Shown: positions 6,656 through 14,022 of the stretch, in pieces
Layout of the letters: the number at the start of each line of letters is the position of its first letter
Position numbering within the stretch: the first letter of the stretch is position 1
Source of the DNA: DAITBA01 sp036824005
Lineage (GTDB): Bacteria; Pseudomonadota; Gammaproteobacteria; Burkholderiales; Rhodocyclaceae
Assembly (NCBI GenBank): GCA_036824005.1
Contig: DAITBA010000034.1
Span: forward strand, 1-20,982
Direction: 5' to 3'
DNA length: 20,982 nt
Made by a program: the position numbers and the translations under genes
The notes under the pieces: model-generated
Seen by the model: only the letters and a program-made list of their open reading frames with translations
Database searches by the model: none
Told to the model about the DNA's origin: nothing

Positions 6656-7048
6656 ATGAAATTCGCCATCCTGGTCAATGAAGGGCCCTACACCCACCAG
6701 TCGTCGGACAGTGCCTACCTGTTCACCAAGGCAGTGCTGGAGAAGGGACACGAAGTCTTTCGTGTCTTCTTCTATCACGACGGGGTGAACAACTCGACGC
6801 GGTTGACCACCCCGCCCCAGGACGATCGCAACATCGTCAACCGCTGGTCGAAGCTGGCGACGGATCACAATCTGGACATGGTGGTGTGCGTCGCTGCCGC
6901 CCAGCGCCGCGGCATCGTCGATGAGGGCGAAATGAAGCGCCACGGCAAGGATGCCACAAACCTTGCGCCGGGCTTCCGCATCTCCGGGCTTGGACAGTTG
7001 ATCGAGGCCGGCATCGAGGCCGACCGCCTTGTGGTTTTCGGCGATTGA
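6656..7048 (+). CDS. dsrE: DsrE, active-site subunit of the DsrEFH sulfurtransferase
   Basis: DsrEFH is a cytoplasmic alpha2beta2gamma2 complex that accepts sulfur from TusA and hands it to DsrC. It marks sulfur-oxidising dsr loci. This 130-aa protein has the DsrE/TusD fold and the reactive cysteine C78 in DMVVCVAAAQRRG, the same position as in Allochromatium vinosum DsrE. The N-terminal strand is MKFAILVNEGPY. The gene follows dsrB by 12 bp and is followed by dsrF after 10 bp. It is the probable acceptor for sulfur from the TusA-type proteins of this locus, including the tandem TusA in the divergent operon (inference). Confidence 0.95.
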   Translation: MKFAILVNEGPYTHQSSDSAYLFTKAVLEKGHEVFRVFFYHDGVNNSTRLTTPPQDDRNIVNRWSKLATDHNLDMVVCVAAAQRRGIVDEGEMKRHGKDATNLAPGFRISGLGQLIEAGIEADRLVVFGD

Positions 7049-7058
7049 GGACAAGACG

Positions 7059-7424
7059 ATGAGCGACGCAAAGAGGTTCATGATCGTCAATCGCAAGGCG
7101 CCCTACGGCACCATCTACGCGCTGGAGTCCTTGGAGGTGGTGCTGATTGCCGCCGCCTTCGAGCAGGATGTATCCCTCGCCTTCATGGACGACGGCGTCT
7201 ATCAGCTCAAGAAGGGGCACCAGACCAAGGGCATCGAGATGAAGAGCTTCCAGCCGACCTTCCGCGCGCTCGAGGACTACGACGTCAACAAGCTCTACGT
7301 GGACCAGGAGTCGTTGCAGGCGCGCGGCCTCTCGGCCGACGACATGTGCGTGCCGGTGGAAGTGGTTTCGCGCGAGCAACTCGGCCAACTGATGGACGAG
7401 CAGGACGTTGTCCTGAGCTTTTGA
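7059..7424 (+). CDS. dsrF: DsrF, subunit of the DsrEFH sulfurtransferase
   Basis: DsrF is the structural TusC-like partner in DsrEFH. The 121-aa product has the usual core: FMIVNRKAPYGTIYALESLE near the N-terminus, then a VSLAFMDDGVYQLKKGH strand-turn and a VNKLYVDQESL segment. It has a single cysteine, in DDMCVPVEV. The ATG at 7059 is chosen because it lies after the dsrE stop with a TTGAGGAC site upstream; a frame open from 7029 would overlap dsrE by 20 bp. dsrH begins 12 bp after its stop. Confidence 0.94.
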   Translation: MSDAKRFMIVNRKAPYGTIYALESLEVVLIAAAFEQDVSLAFMDDGVYQLKKGHQTKGIEMKSFQPTFRALEDYDVNKLYVDQESLQARGLSADDMCVPVEVVSREQLGQLMDEQDVVLSF

Positions 7425-7436
7425 GGAGACCGGAAC

Positions 7437-7742
7437 GTGAGCATGCTTCATATCGTCAACAAGTCCGCGACGGAGCGCAACACCTTGGACACCTGCTTGG
7501 GCGCGGCACAGGCTGGTAGCGCGTTGTTGCTGATCGAAGATGGCGTGTATTCGGCGACAAAGGGCAGCGGTGCGGCGGCGAGGCTTCAGGAGGCCATGGC
7601 GCGAGTGAAGATATACGTGCTCAAGCCCGACGCGGAAGCGCGCGGCATCGCCGATCGCGTTTTGGATGGCGTGGAACTGGTTGACTATGGCGGTTTCGTC
7701 GATCTCGCGGCGAGCCACAAGAATTGCCAATCTTGGCTGTAA
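7437..7742 (+). CDS. dsrH: DsrH, subunit of the DsrEFH sulfurtransferase
   Basis: DsrH is the TusB-like subunit of DsrEFH. The 101-aa product begins MSMLHIVNKSATERN and carries the family cysteine C20 in LDTCLGAA, the same position as in A. vinosum DsrH. It also has the ALLLIEDGVYSAT strand typical of the family. The GTG at 7437 is preferred over the ATG at 7443 because GAGGAG at 7423-7428 is correctly spaced for it. dsrC starts 18 bp after its stop. Confidence 0.94.
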   Translation: MSMLHIVNKSATERNTLDTCLGAAQAGSALLLIEDGVYSATKGSGAAARLQEAMARVKIYVLKPDAEARGIADRVLDGVELVDYGGFVDLAASHKNCQSWL

Positions 7743-7760
7743 TTGCACAAGGAGACACCG

Positions 7761-8093
7761 ATGAGCTTCGAAATCAGCGGCAAGACCTACGAAACCGACG
7801 AGGAAGGCTATCTCACCAACCTCGGCGATTGGAACGAGGAGGTGGCCGCCTATCTGGCCAAGCAGGAAAACGTGGACATGACCGAGAACCACTGGGAGGT
7901 TATCAATTTCCTGCGCGACTACTACAACGAATTCCAGATCGCCCCGGCGGTGCGGGTGCTGACCAAGGCCATCGGCAAGAAGCTCGGGCCCGAGAAGGGC
8001 AACAGCCAGTATCTGTACGAACTGTTCCCCTACGGCCCGGCGAAGCAGGCGTGCAAGATCGCCGGCCTGCCCAAGCCGACTGGCTGCGTTTGA
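7761..8093 (+). CDS. dsrC: DsrC, sulfur carrier substrate of DsrAB and DsrMKJOP
   Basis: DsrC is the small cytoplasmic protein whose two C-terminal cysteines hold the sulfur that DsrAB works on and whose redox state links DsrAB to the membrane complex. The 110-aa product has both: C98 in QACKIAG and C109 in the tail PTGCV, 11 residues apart as expected. The core (ETDEEGYLTNLGDW, MTENHWEVINFLRDYY, LYELFPYGPAKQ) is canonical. The ATG at 7761 has an AAGGAG site. It contrasts with the two Cys-less relatives at 1677-2383 and is the only functional carrier of this family in the window. Confidence 0.97.
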   Translation: MSFEISGKTYETDEEGYLTNLGDWNEEVAAYLAKQENVDMTENHWEVINFLRDYYNEFQIAPAVRVLTKAIGKKLGPEKGNSQYLYELFPYGPAKQACKIAGLPKPTGCV

Positions 8094-8100
8094 GTTCGTT

Positions 8101-8177
8101 CCACCGCAGAGGACGTAGGGGACGCAGAGAAATCACCTGGTGATTTGCTCTTCCGCCGCGTCCTCCGAGCACTCTGT
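8101..8177 (+). repeat. Degenerate hairpin in the dsrC-dsrM gap
   Basis: The 96-bp gap contains CCACCGCAGAGGACG on the left and CGTCCTCCGAGCACTCTGT on the right, an imperfect pair. Between them lies a perfect inner palindrome AAATCACC-T-GGTGATTT at 8130-8146. The outer words resemble a decayed CACAGAG-family element. It probably forms a stem-loop in the dsr transcript just before dsrM. Confidence 0.6.
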
Positions 8178-8189
8178 AGTTAGCGCAAA

Positions 8190-8924
8190 ATGACCGGCGC
8201 AACGATCTTTTTCGCCCTGCTCTTCTACGCCGCCACCGCCCTGCTGGTTGGCGGGCTGGCGTACAAGATCTACGACTTCGCCCGCACGCCATCGCCGCTG
8301 AAGATCCCGACCACGCCGGCGCCGACGACGACCGGCGGCGTCGTGTTGCGCATGCTGCGCGAGGTGGCACTGTTCGAAAGCCTGTTCAAGTCGAACCTGT
8401 GGATCTGGGGTTTGGGCTGGATCTTTCACGCCGCACTGCTGCTGGTGCTGCTGCGTCACCTGCGCTACTTCACCGAGCCGGTGTGGTTCTGGGTGGTGTG
8501 GGTGCAGCCCTTCGGCATCTATGCCGGCTTCGCCATGGCCTTCGGTCTGCTCGGCCTGTGGGCGCGCCGCTTCTGGGTGCCGCGCATCCGCTATATTTCG
8601 ACGCCATCGGACCATCTCATGCTGGCCCTGCTGCTGGGCATCGCGGTCACGGGGCTGTTCATGAAGTTCCTGCATCACACCGACGTGGTCGCGGTGAAGG
8701 CTTTCTTCCTCGGGCTCATGCTGTTCGACTGGCAGCCGCTGCCCGAACATCCGGGGCTGTACATCCACCTGACGCTGGTGGCGGCGCTGATGATCGTCTT
8801 CCCCTTCAGCAAACTGCTGCACGTGCCGGGCGTGTTCTTCAGCCCGACGCGCAACCAGGCCGACACCCCGCGCGAACGTCGTCACCTGGCGCCCTGGGCG
8901 GCGGAGATGGAAGGAAAAGCATGA
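8190..8924 (+). CDS. dsrM: DsrM, membrane cytochrome b subunit of DsrMKJOP
   Basis: DsrM is a NarI-like integral membrane protein binding b hemes. It exchanges electrons between the quinone pool and DsrK. The 244-aa product has about five hydrophobic helices, at roughly residues 5-27, 68-88, 100-122, 140-160 and 190-212. Histidines suited to heme ligation occur in IFHAALLLVLLRH, FLHHTDVV and YIHLTLVAAL. The region before helix 2 carries a Pro/Thr-rich loop. No strong Shine-Dalgarno precedes the ATG at 8190. The gene is flanked on both sides by hairpin repeats. The C-terminus (RRHLAPWAAEMEGKA) is cytoplasmic-like. Confidence 0.95.
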   Translation: MTGATIFFALLFYAATALLVGGLAYKIYDFARTPSPLKIPTTPAPTTTGGVVLRMLREVALFESLFKSNLWIWGLGWIFHAALLLVLLRHLRYFTEPVWFWVVWVQPFGIYAGFAMAFGLLGLWARRFWVPRIRYISTPSDHLMLALLLGIAVTGLFMKFLHHTDVVAVKAFFLGLMLFDWQPLPEHPGLYIHLTLVAALMIVFPFSKLLHVPGVFFSPTRNQADTPRERRHLAPWAAEMEGKA

Positions 8925-8940
8925 ACCACAACAGCATGAA

Positions 8941-9027
8941 CCACAGAGACACAGAGGCACAGAGGGTTTCACAGAGAAATCCAGATTTCCTCTGTGTGCC
9001 TTTCTCTGTGTCTCTGTGCCTCTGTGG
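8941..9027 (+). repeat. CACAGAG-type hairpin repeat, copy C (dsrM-dsrK)
   Basis: The left arm at 8941-8964 (CCACAGAGACACAGAGGCAC then AGAG) pairs with the right arm at 9004-9027, which ends CTCTGTGCCTCTGTGG. An inner pair, CACAGAGAAAT and ATTTCCTCTGTG, extends the stem around CCAG. A shorter GAACCACA word precedes it at 8923-8930. It occupies most of the 129-bp gap and ends just before the dsrK ribosome site. Confidence 0.9.
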
Positions 9028-9053
9028 TGGGTTTTGCAAGGTGAGGAGCTGAC

Positions 9054-10586
9054 GTGGCCGGACCGGACGTGAAAGCACCGCCGTTCCAGGGACTGCCGCT
9101 CATCCCCGCGCTCCAGCCCGGCGTCATGGGCGAGTCCAAGCCCTACGTCGCCAGCGACAAGATCAACGAAGCGATCGGCTTTCCCGGCACGCTGGTGCCG
9201 GACTGGGAGAAGAAGGCCATCGGACACCTGGGTGAGCTGCTCAAGAAGTACCGCTCGCTCAAGGTCTATCTCGATTCCTGCGTGCATTGCGGCGCCTGCA
9301 CCGACAAGTGCCATTACTTCCTCGGCACGGGCGATCCCAAGAACATGCCGGTGGCGCGGCAGGAACTGATGCGCTCGGTCTATCGCCGCCACTTCACCCT
9401 CGCCGGCAAGCTGTTCCCGAAGCTGGTCGGTGCGCGCGACCTGACCCAGGACGTGCTGGAGGACTGGTACCGCTACTACAACCAGTGCTCCGAATGCCGC
9501 CGCTGCTCCGTCTTTTGCCCCTACGGCATCGACACCGCCGAGATCACCATGGCGGCCAAGGAAATCCTGGACTACATCGGCTACGGACAAAAGTACACCA
9601 ACGAGATCATCGGCAAGGTCCATCGCATCGGCAACAACCTCGGCCTGCCCGGACCGGCGCTGGAAAATACGCTGGAGGGGTTGGAAGAGGACGTCAAGGA
9701 AGACACCGGTGCCGATGTCCGCTATCCCCTCGACGAGCAGGGTGCGGAGGTGCTGCTGGTGACACCCTCGGCGGACTTCTTCGCCGAGCCCCACGTGGAG
9801 AGCCTGATCGGCTACGGCAAGGTGTTCCACGCCGCCGGCATCTCGTGGACCATGTCGTCCGCAGCCTCCGAGGCCGGCAACTTCGGCATGTTCATCGGCA
9901 ACTACGAGCAGATGCGCAAGATCGCCCTGCGCGTGCGCGAGGCGGCACTCGAATTGGGCGTGAAGCGCATCGTCGTCGGCGAATGCGGCCACGCCTGGCG
10001 GGTGGCCTACAGCTTCTGGAACACTCTCACCGGCATCGGCGCCGGCGCCGACGATCCCTTTGCCGTCGAGCTGCAGAAGCAGCTCGACCCGCGCTACAAG
10101 CAGCCCTCCCATATCTGCGAGGTCACTTGGGATCTCATCCTGCAGGGACGGCTGAAGTTCGACAAGGATGCCAACGACCATCGGGTCGTCACCTTCCACG
10201 ACTCGTGCAACGTGGCGCGCGCCTCGCGCATGGGCGATCTGCCCGGCGGACAGTTCGAGATTCCGCGCGCCATCATCAAGGCGGTGGCCAACAAGTACGT
10301 CGAGATGGCGCCGGAGACCATCCGCGAGAAGACCTTCTGCTGCGGCGGCGGCGGCGGGCTGCTGACCGACGAACTGCTCGATCTGCGCGTCAAGGGCGCG
10401 CTGCCGCGCATGGAGGCGCTGAAGCAGGTGGTGGACGATCACAAGGTCAATTTCATGGCTACGATCTGCGCCATCTGCAAGGCGCAGTTCACCAAGGTGC
10501 TGCCCTACTACGGCTTCAAGATGAGCATGGTCGGCGGCGTGCATCAACTGGTGAGTACGGCGATCCGGCTTGGAACGGAACAATGA
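9054..10586 (+). CDS. dsrK: DsrK, HdrD-like iron-sulfur catalytic subunit of DsrMKJOP
   Basis: DsrK is the cytoplasm-facing iron-sulfur protein that interacts with DsrC. It resembles the HdrD subunit of heterodisulfide reductase and is the likely site of DsrC dithiol/disulfide or trisulfide chemistry. The 510-aa product has two [4Fe-4S] motifs, CVHCGACTDKC (C76-C86) and CSECRRCSVFCP (C145-C155). These are followed by the CCG-type cysteines of the special catalytic cluster in GECGHAW, DSCNVAR, CCGGGGG and CAICKAQ. The GTG start at 9054 is supported by GAGGAG at 9043-9048. It lies directly behind the hairpin after dsrM, and another hairpin follows it. Confidence 0.96.
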   Translation: MAGPDVKAPPFQGLPLIPALQPGVMGESKPYVASDKINEAIGFPGTLVPDWEKKAIGHLGELLKKYRSLKVYLDSCVHCGACTDKCHYFLGTGDPKNMPVARQELMRSVYRRHFTLAGKLFPKLVGARDLTQDVLEDWYRYYNQCSECRRCSVFCPYGIDTAEITMAAKEILDYIGYGQKYTNEIIGKVHRIGNNLGLPGPALENTLEGLEEDVKEDTGADVRYPLDEQGAEVLLVTPSADFFAEPHVESLIGYGKVFHAAGISWTMSSAASEAGNFGMFIGNYEQMRKIALRVREAALELGVKRIVVGECGHAWRVAYSFWNTLTGIGAGADDPFAVELQKQLDPRYKQPSHICEVTWDLILQGRLKFDKDANDHRVVTFHDSCNVARASRMGDLPGGQFEIPRAIIKAVANKYVEMAPETIREKTFCCGGGGGLLTDELLDLRVKGALPRMEALKQVVDDHKVNFMATICAICKAQFTKVLPYYGFKMSMVGGVHQLVSTAIRLGTEQ

Positions 10587-10596
10587 ACAACCGATT

Positions 10597-10687
10597 GAAC
10601 CACAGAGACACAGAGACACAGAGTCGTTCGCAGAGAACTTGCTTTTCCTCTGTGTTGTCCTCTGCGCCTCTGTGTCTCTGTGGTTTC
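10597..10687 (+). repeat. CACAGAG-type hairpin repeat, copy D (dsrK-dsrL)
   Basis: The left arm at 10597-10623 is GAACCACAGAGACACAGAGA and continues CACAGAG. The right arm within 10647-10687 ends CCTCTGTGTCTCTGTGGTTTC. The tips pair almost perfectly, and an inner CTCTGTGTTGTCCTCTG word gives alternative registers. It fills the 122-bp gap and ends a few bases before the dsrL ribosome site GGTGGAG. Confidence 0.9.
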
Positions 10688-10708
10688 GCTTCTTAGGTGG
10701 AGACAACT

Positions 10709-12679
10709 ATGGCCGTGACATCAGAAGAGATGAACACCAAGCTGACCTTCCGTCGTTACAAGGACGGCGACGCGAAGATCCGCTCCTGGCAGGAACAGAT
10801 CTTCCAGTCGAGCTGGTCCCACAAGTGCCCGACCTACGTCCAGTCCACGCCGCCCTGCCAGGGTTCCTGCCCGTCGGGCGAGGACATTCGCGGCTACCTG
10901 AACATCGTGCGCGGTGTGGAGAAGCCGCCGGTGGGCACCGACGGCAAGCCGACCATGACTTGGCAGGAGTACGCCTGGCGCCGCCTGACCGAAGCCAATC
11001 CGTTCCCTTCGGTGATGGGGCGAGTCTGCCCGGCGCCGTGCGAAACCGGCTGCAACCGCAACGCCGTCGAGGATCACGTCGGCATCAACTCCGTCGAGCA
11101 CTACCTCGGCGAGTACGCGATCAAGAACAACCTCAAGTTCATCAAACCGGAGAAGCAGACGGGCAAGAAGGTGGCTGTGATCGGCGGCGGTCCCGCCGGC
11201 CTGTCGGTCGCCTACCAGCTGGCGCTCAAGGGCCATGCCGTCACCATCTTCGACGAGCACGAGTTCCTCGGCGGCATGATGCGCTATGGCATTCCCGGCT
11301 ACCGCACGCCGCGGGAAGTCCTCGATGCGGAAATCCAGCGCATCCTCGATCTCGGCGTCACGGCCAAACTGAAGACCCGCATCGGCACCGACGTCACGCT
11401 GGAGCAGATCCGGAAGGATTTCGACGCCGTCTTCCTGGGCATGGGTGCCCAGGGCGGCCGCGCGCTGCCGGTGGACAACCCCGATGCGCCCAACGTGGTG
11501 ACCGCCACCGCCTTCCTCAAGGCCTTCAACGACGGTCGCCTGCGCTACGTCGGCAAGCGCGTCGTGGTGGTCGGCGGCGGCGACACCTCGATCGACGTCG
11601 CCACCGTGGCGCGCCGCCTCGGCCACATCGAGGATGCCAAGCCTACCGATTTCGAAGGCGCCATCGCCGGTCACATGGCCCATGACGTCGCCAACATCTC
11701 CGTGCGCCAGGGAGCCGAGGTGACGCTGACCTCCGTGTTCGCGATCGACAAGATGCTGGCGAGCAAGAACGAGATCGAACATGCCAAGGCCGAAGGCATC
11801 GACATCCTCGGCGGCTGGATGCCGGTGGCAGTGGTCAAGGGTGCGGATGGCCGCGCCACGGCGCTGCGCATCGCCCAGTGCGAGGCGAAGATGGTTTCCG
11901 GCCGGCTGGAGATCAAGAAGATCGAAGGCACGGAGCGCGACATCGAAGCTGATCTGATCGTCTCGGCCATCGGCCAGGCCGTGGATTTCACCGGTCTGGA
12001 GGAATTCAACAACGGCAAGGGCGCCGTCAGCGCCGACCGCAGCTACCAGGTGCAAGGCAAGCCCGGGGTGTTCGCCGGCGGCGACGTGATCCGGCCGCAC
12101 CTGCTCACGACCGCCATCGGCCACGGGGCGATCGCCGCCGACGGCATCGACCGCTACCTCGTGGGCGAGGAAATGGGCAAGCGCCCCAAGATCGACGTGC
12201 ATGTGTTCGATCTCATGCGCAAGTACGTCGAAAAGGGCATCCAGGTCTCGGAGATCAAGGAACCGTTGCGCGGCACCTGCGACTCCAAGGGCGCGGTACA
12301 CAACTACGAGAACCGCTCCGATCGCTACGTCATCGCGCACGAAGAGCTGTTCCTCGGCCACTTTCAATACACGCCGCGCAATAAGCGCCACATCACGCAT
12401 CTCACCAGGGAAAGCGCCCTGGGCAACTTCGAGGAGCGCCTCGATGCCCTGCAGGAGCAGCAGGTCGTGGCCGAAGCCAAGCGCTGCATGAGCTGCGGGC
12501 TGTGCTTCGAGTGCGACAACTGCGTGGTGTACTGCCCGCAGACCGCGGTCTATCGGGTGAAGAAGACCGAGGCCACCACCGGCCGCTATGTCGCCACGGA
12601 CTACGACAAATGCATCGGCTGCCACATCTGCCACGATGTCTGCCCGACCGGCTACATCCAGATGGGATTGGGTGAATAA
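10709..12679 (+). CDS. dsrL: DsrL, NAD(P)H-linked iron-sulfur flavoprotein partner of DsrAB
   Basis: DsrL resembles the small subunit of glutamate synthase (GltD) with added ferredoxin domains. In sulfur oxidisers it carries electrons from DsrAB to NAD(P)+. The 656-aa product has an N-terminal cysteine domain (CPTYVQSTPPCQGSC and CPAPCETGC), a FAD-binding VAVIGGGPAGLS at about residue 155, and a second dinucleotide fold VVVVGGGDTSIDVATVARR at about 285. The C-terminus has ferredoxin clusters at C593 (CMSCGLCFECDNC) and C635 (CIGCHICHDVCP). The ATG at 10709 is chosen for its GGTGGAG site; the in-frame GTG at 10697 overlaps that site. It marks the locus as oxidative-type. Confidence 0.96.
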   Translation: MAVTSEEMNTKLTFRRYKDGDAKIRSWQEQIFQSSWSHKCPTYVQSTPPCQGSCPSGEDIRGYLNIVRGVEKPPVGTDGKPTMTWQEYAWRRLTEANPFPSVMGRVCPAPCETGCNRNAVEDHVGINSVEHYLGEYAIKNNLKFIKPEKQTGKKVAVIGGGPAGLSVAYQLALKGHAVTIFDEHEFLGGMMRYGIPGYRTPREVLDAEIQRILDLGVTAKLKTRIGTDVTLEQIRKDFDAVFLGMGAQGGRALPVDNPDAPNVVTATAFLKAFNDGRLRYVGKRVVVVGGGDTSIDVATVARRLGHIEDAKPTDFEGAIAGHMAHDVANISVRQGAEVTLTSVFAIDKMLASKNEIEHAKAEGIDILGGWMPVAVVKGADGRATALRIAQCEAKMVSGRLEIKKIEGTERDIEADLIVSAIGQAVDFTGLEEFNNGKGAVSADRSYQVQGKPGVFAGGDVIRPHLLTTAIGHGAIAADGIDRYLVGEEMGKRPKIDVHVFDLMRKYVEKGIQVSEIKEPLRGTCDSKGAVHNYENRSDRYVIAHEELFLGHFQYTPRNKRHITHLTRESALGNFEERLDALQEQQVVAEAKRCMSCGLCFECDNCVVYCPQTAVYRVKKTEATTGRYVATDYDKCIGCHICHDVCPTGYIQMGLGE

Positions 12680-12689
12680 GGGGCGCGTG

Positions 12690-13130
12690 GTGATCGGAGC
12701 CCGTAGGGTGCGCCCTGCGCACCACACATGGTCGCGGTGGCTGCGAGGCTTGACCCGCATCCCGCACTTGTGGGTTCTCGCGGCGTTCGCCGCGGGCGCC
12801 GTCCACGCCGACCCCGGCCGCGTGCCCAAGCCCGCGCTCGTCATCGAGAAACAGGGCCAGTGCGTCGTACCCACGGACGACATCCGGCGCAACCACCCGA
12901 ACTATCTCAAGCACCAGCGCGACAAGACGATGCACGAGGGCATCCGCACCAAGCAGTTCAGCCTCAACGCCTGCATCGAGTGCCACGCCGGAGCAAAGAC
13001 CGGCAGCGTCGCTTCCGCCAGGGAGGATTTCTGCCAGAGCTGCCACAGCTATGCCGGTGTCACCCTGGACTGCTGGGACTGCCACCAGCCGACACCCGGG
13101 CGCAAGGCGGCAGCGGGAGTCAGGCCATGA
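12690..13130 (+). CDS. dsrJ: DsrJ, periplasmic triheme cytochrome c of DsrMKJOP
   Basis: DsrJ is the periplasmic c-type cytochrome of the DsrMKJOP complex. Three CxxCH heme sites are visible: CIECH at 12972, CQSCH at 13032 and CWDCH at 13071. The cysteine in GQCVVPTDD (12861) matches the unusual cysteine heme ligand described in A. vinosum DsrJ. A signal peptide with hydrophobic core LWVLAAFAAGAVHA precedes the mature protein. The start is uncertain. GTG at 12690 has AGGGG 6 bases upstream but puts a repeat fragment into the coding region. TTG at 12750 gives a compact signal peptide starting MTRIPHLW. GTG at 12672 would overlap dsrL. The stop overlaps the dsrO start (ATGA). Confidence 0.92.
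   Translation: MIGARRVRPAHHTWSRWLRGLTRIPHLWVLAAFAAGAVHADPGRVPKPALVIEKQGQCVVPTDDIRRNHPNYLKHQRDKTMHEGIRTKQFSLNACIECHAGAKTGSVASAREDFCQSCHSYAGVTLDCWDCHQPTPGRKAAAGVRP
12703..12722 (+). repeat. Partial copy of the dsrA-dsrB hairpin element at dsrL-dsrJ
   Basis: GTAGGGTGCGC at 12703-12713 is identical to the beginning of the arm at 5496. With CCT as the loop it forms the small stem GTGCGC/GCGCAC at 12708-12722. It lies between the dsrL stop and the most compact dsrJ start. If dsrJ begins at 12690 the repeat encodes part of the signal peptide n-region. Confidence 0.65.
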
Positions 13131-13861
13131 GCAAGAACATGGACCGTCGCGGTTTTCTCGCCGTTTCCGCCGCCGCGCTGGGCGGCATCGCGCTGGCCCC
13201 AAGCGTGCGCCTGATCGAGATCGCCGGCGCCCGCCCCGCCGAGCAGCCGGCCTCCGCTGCCGTGCGCTGGGGCCTGCTGATCGACACCGACAAGTGCGCC
13301 AGCGGGTGCGATGCCTGCGTCAAGGCCTGCGCCTCCGAGAACGGCTTCGGCGCATCCGCCGATCCGCGCCAAAGCGCGCAATGGATCCGCAAAGTGGAAC
13401 TGAAGGACATGCGCAGCGGCCGCAGCCACTCGGCGCCGGTCATGTGCCAGCACTGCGCCGAGCCGCCCTGCGTGGACGTCTGCCCCACCGGCGCCTCGTT
13501 CAAGCGTGCCGACGGCATCGTGCTGGTGGACCGCCACATCTGCATCGGCTGCCGCTATTGCATGATGGCCTGCCCCTACAAGGCCCGCTCCTTCGTGCAC
13601 GAGAATCTGAGCAATCAGAAACCCGACGTGCCGCGCGGCAAGGGCTGCGTGGAAAGCTGTACCCTGTGCGTGCATCGCGTGGACCGCGGCGGCACACCGG
13701 CCTGCGTCGAGGCCTGCGCCCAGGCCGGCCACAAGGCGATGCTGTTCGGCGATCTGAACGATCCATCGAGCGAGATCGCCCAGCAGGTCAAGACCTATGC
13801 CACGACCCGGCTGCGCGCCGATCTGCGGCTGAACACCGGTGTGTACTACCGAGGCATGTGA
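13127..13861 (+). CDS. dsrO: DsrO, periplasmic iron-sulfur subunit of DsrMKJOP
   Basis: DsrO is a ferredoxin-like protein on the periplasmic side that works with the membrane protein DsrP. The 244-aa product starts with a Tat-type signal (DRRGFLAVSAAALGG), showing export in folded form with its clusters. Four cysteine groups follow: CASGCDACVKAC, CQHCAEPPCVDVCPTGA, CIGCRYCMMACPY and CVESCTLC...CVEAC. This is the HybA/NrfC-like four-cluster arrangement. Its ATG overlaps the dsrJ stop by 4 bp, so the two are translationally coupled. A 161-bp gap with inverted repeats separates it from dsrP. Confidence 0.95.
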   Translation: MSKNMDRRGFLAVSAAALGGIALAPSVRLIEIAGARPAEQPASAAVRWGLLIDTDKCASGCDACVKACASENGFGASADPRQSAQWIRKVELKDMRSGRSHSAPVMCQHCAEPPCVDVCPTGASFKRADGIVLVDRHICIGCRYCMMACPYKARSFVHENLSNQKPDVPRGKGCVESCTLCVHRVDRGGTPACVEACAQAGHKAMLFGDLNDPSSEIAQQVKTYATTRLRADLRLNTGVYYRGM

Positions 13862-13882
13862 CCAAGGGAGGCGGGCATTGAA

Positions 13883-13999
13883 AGAGCGGTTTACCCCCAA
13901 GGACACCACGGAACATCGACCGCTCGCTACGCAGGTACCGCTCTGTCATCGGGCGAAGGTGCTATTGATTTGGAATACCGAATCTACTTGGTGTCCTTG
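13883..13999 (+). repeat. Interleaved inverted repeats in the dsrO-dsrP gap
   Basis: Two perfect inverted repeats interlock. AGAGCGGT at 13883-13890 pairs with ACCGCTCT at 13937-13944. CAAGGACACCA at 13898-13908 pairs with TGGTGTCCTTG at 13989-13999. The order A-B-A'-B' allows either alternative stems or a pseudoknot-like fold. The 11-bp pair could instead be the ends of a decayed element of about 100 bp. No small gene with convincing codon bias is seen here. Confidence 0.6.
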
Positions 14000-14022
14000 A
14001 TGGTGAGAACGAGGCCTTCAGA

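Noticed and set aside
2423..10687. A possible CRISPR array, given the Cas6-like gene and repeated CACAGAG units
   Set aside because: The units are self-complementary hairpins scattered kilobases apart, with no regular repeat-spacer spacing.
8133..10706. A very long open frame on the minus strand opposite dsrM and dsrK
   Set aside because: It is the GC-rich antisense shadow of genes with strong family matches. Its translation is low-complexity (His/Asp/Gly/Leu-rich) and matches no family.
10721..12892. A 723-codon minus-strand frame opposite dsrL
   Set aside because: It mirrors dsrL codon structure, is biased toward His, Asp and Ala, and has no recognisable domain or ribosome site. dsrL itself is certain.
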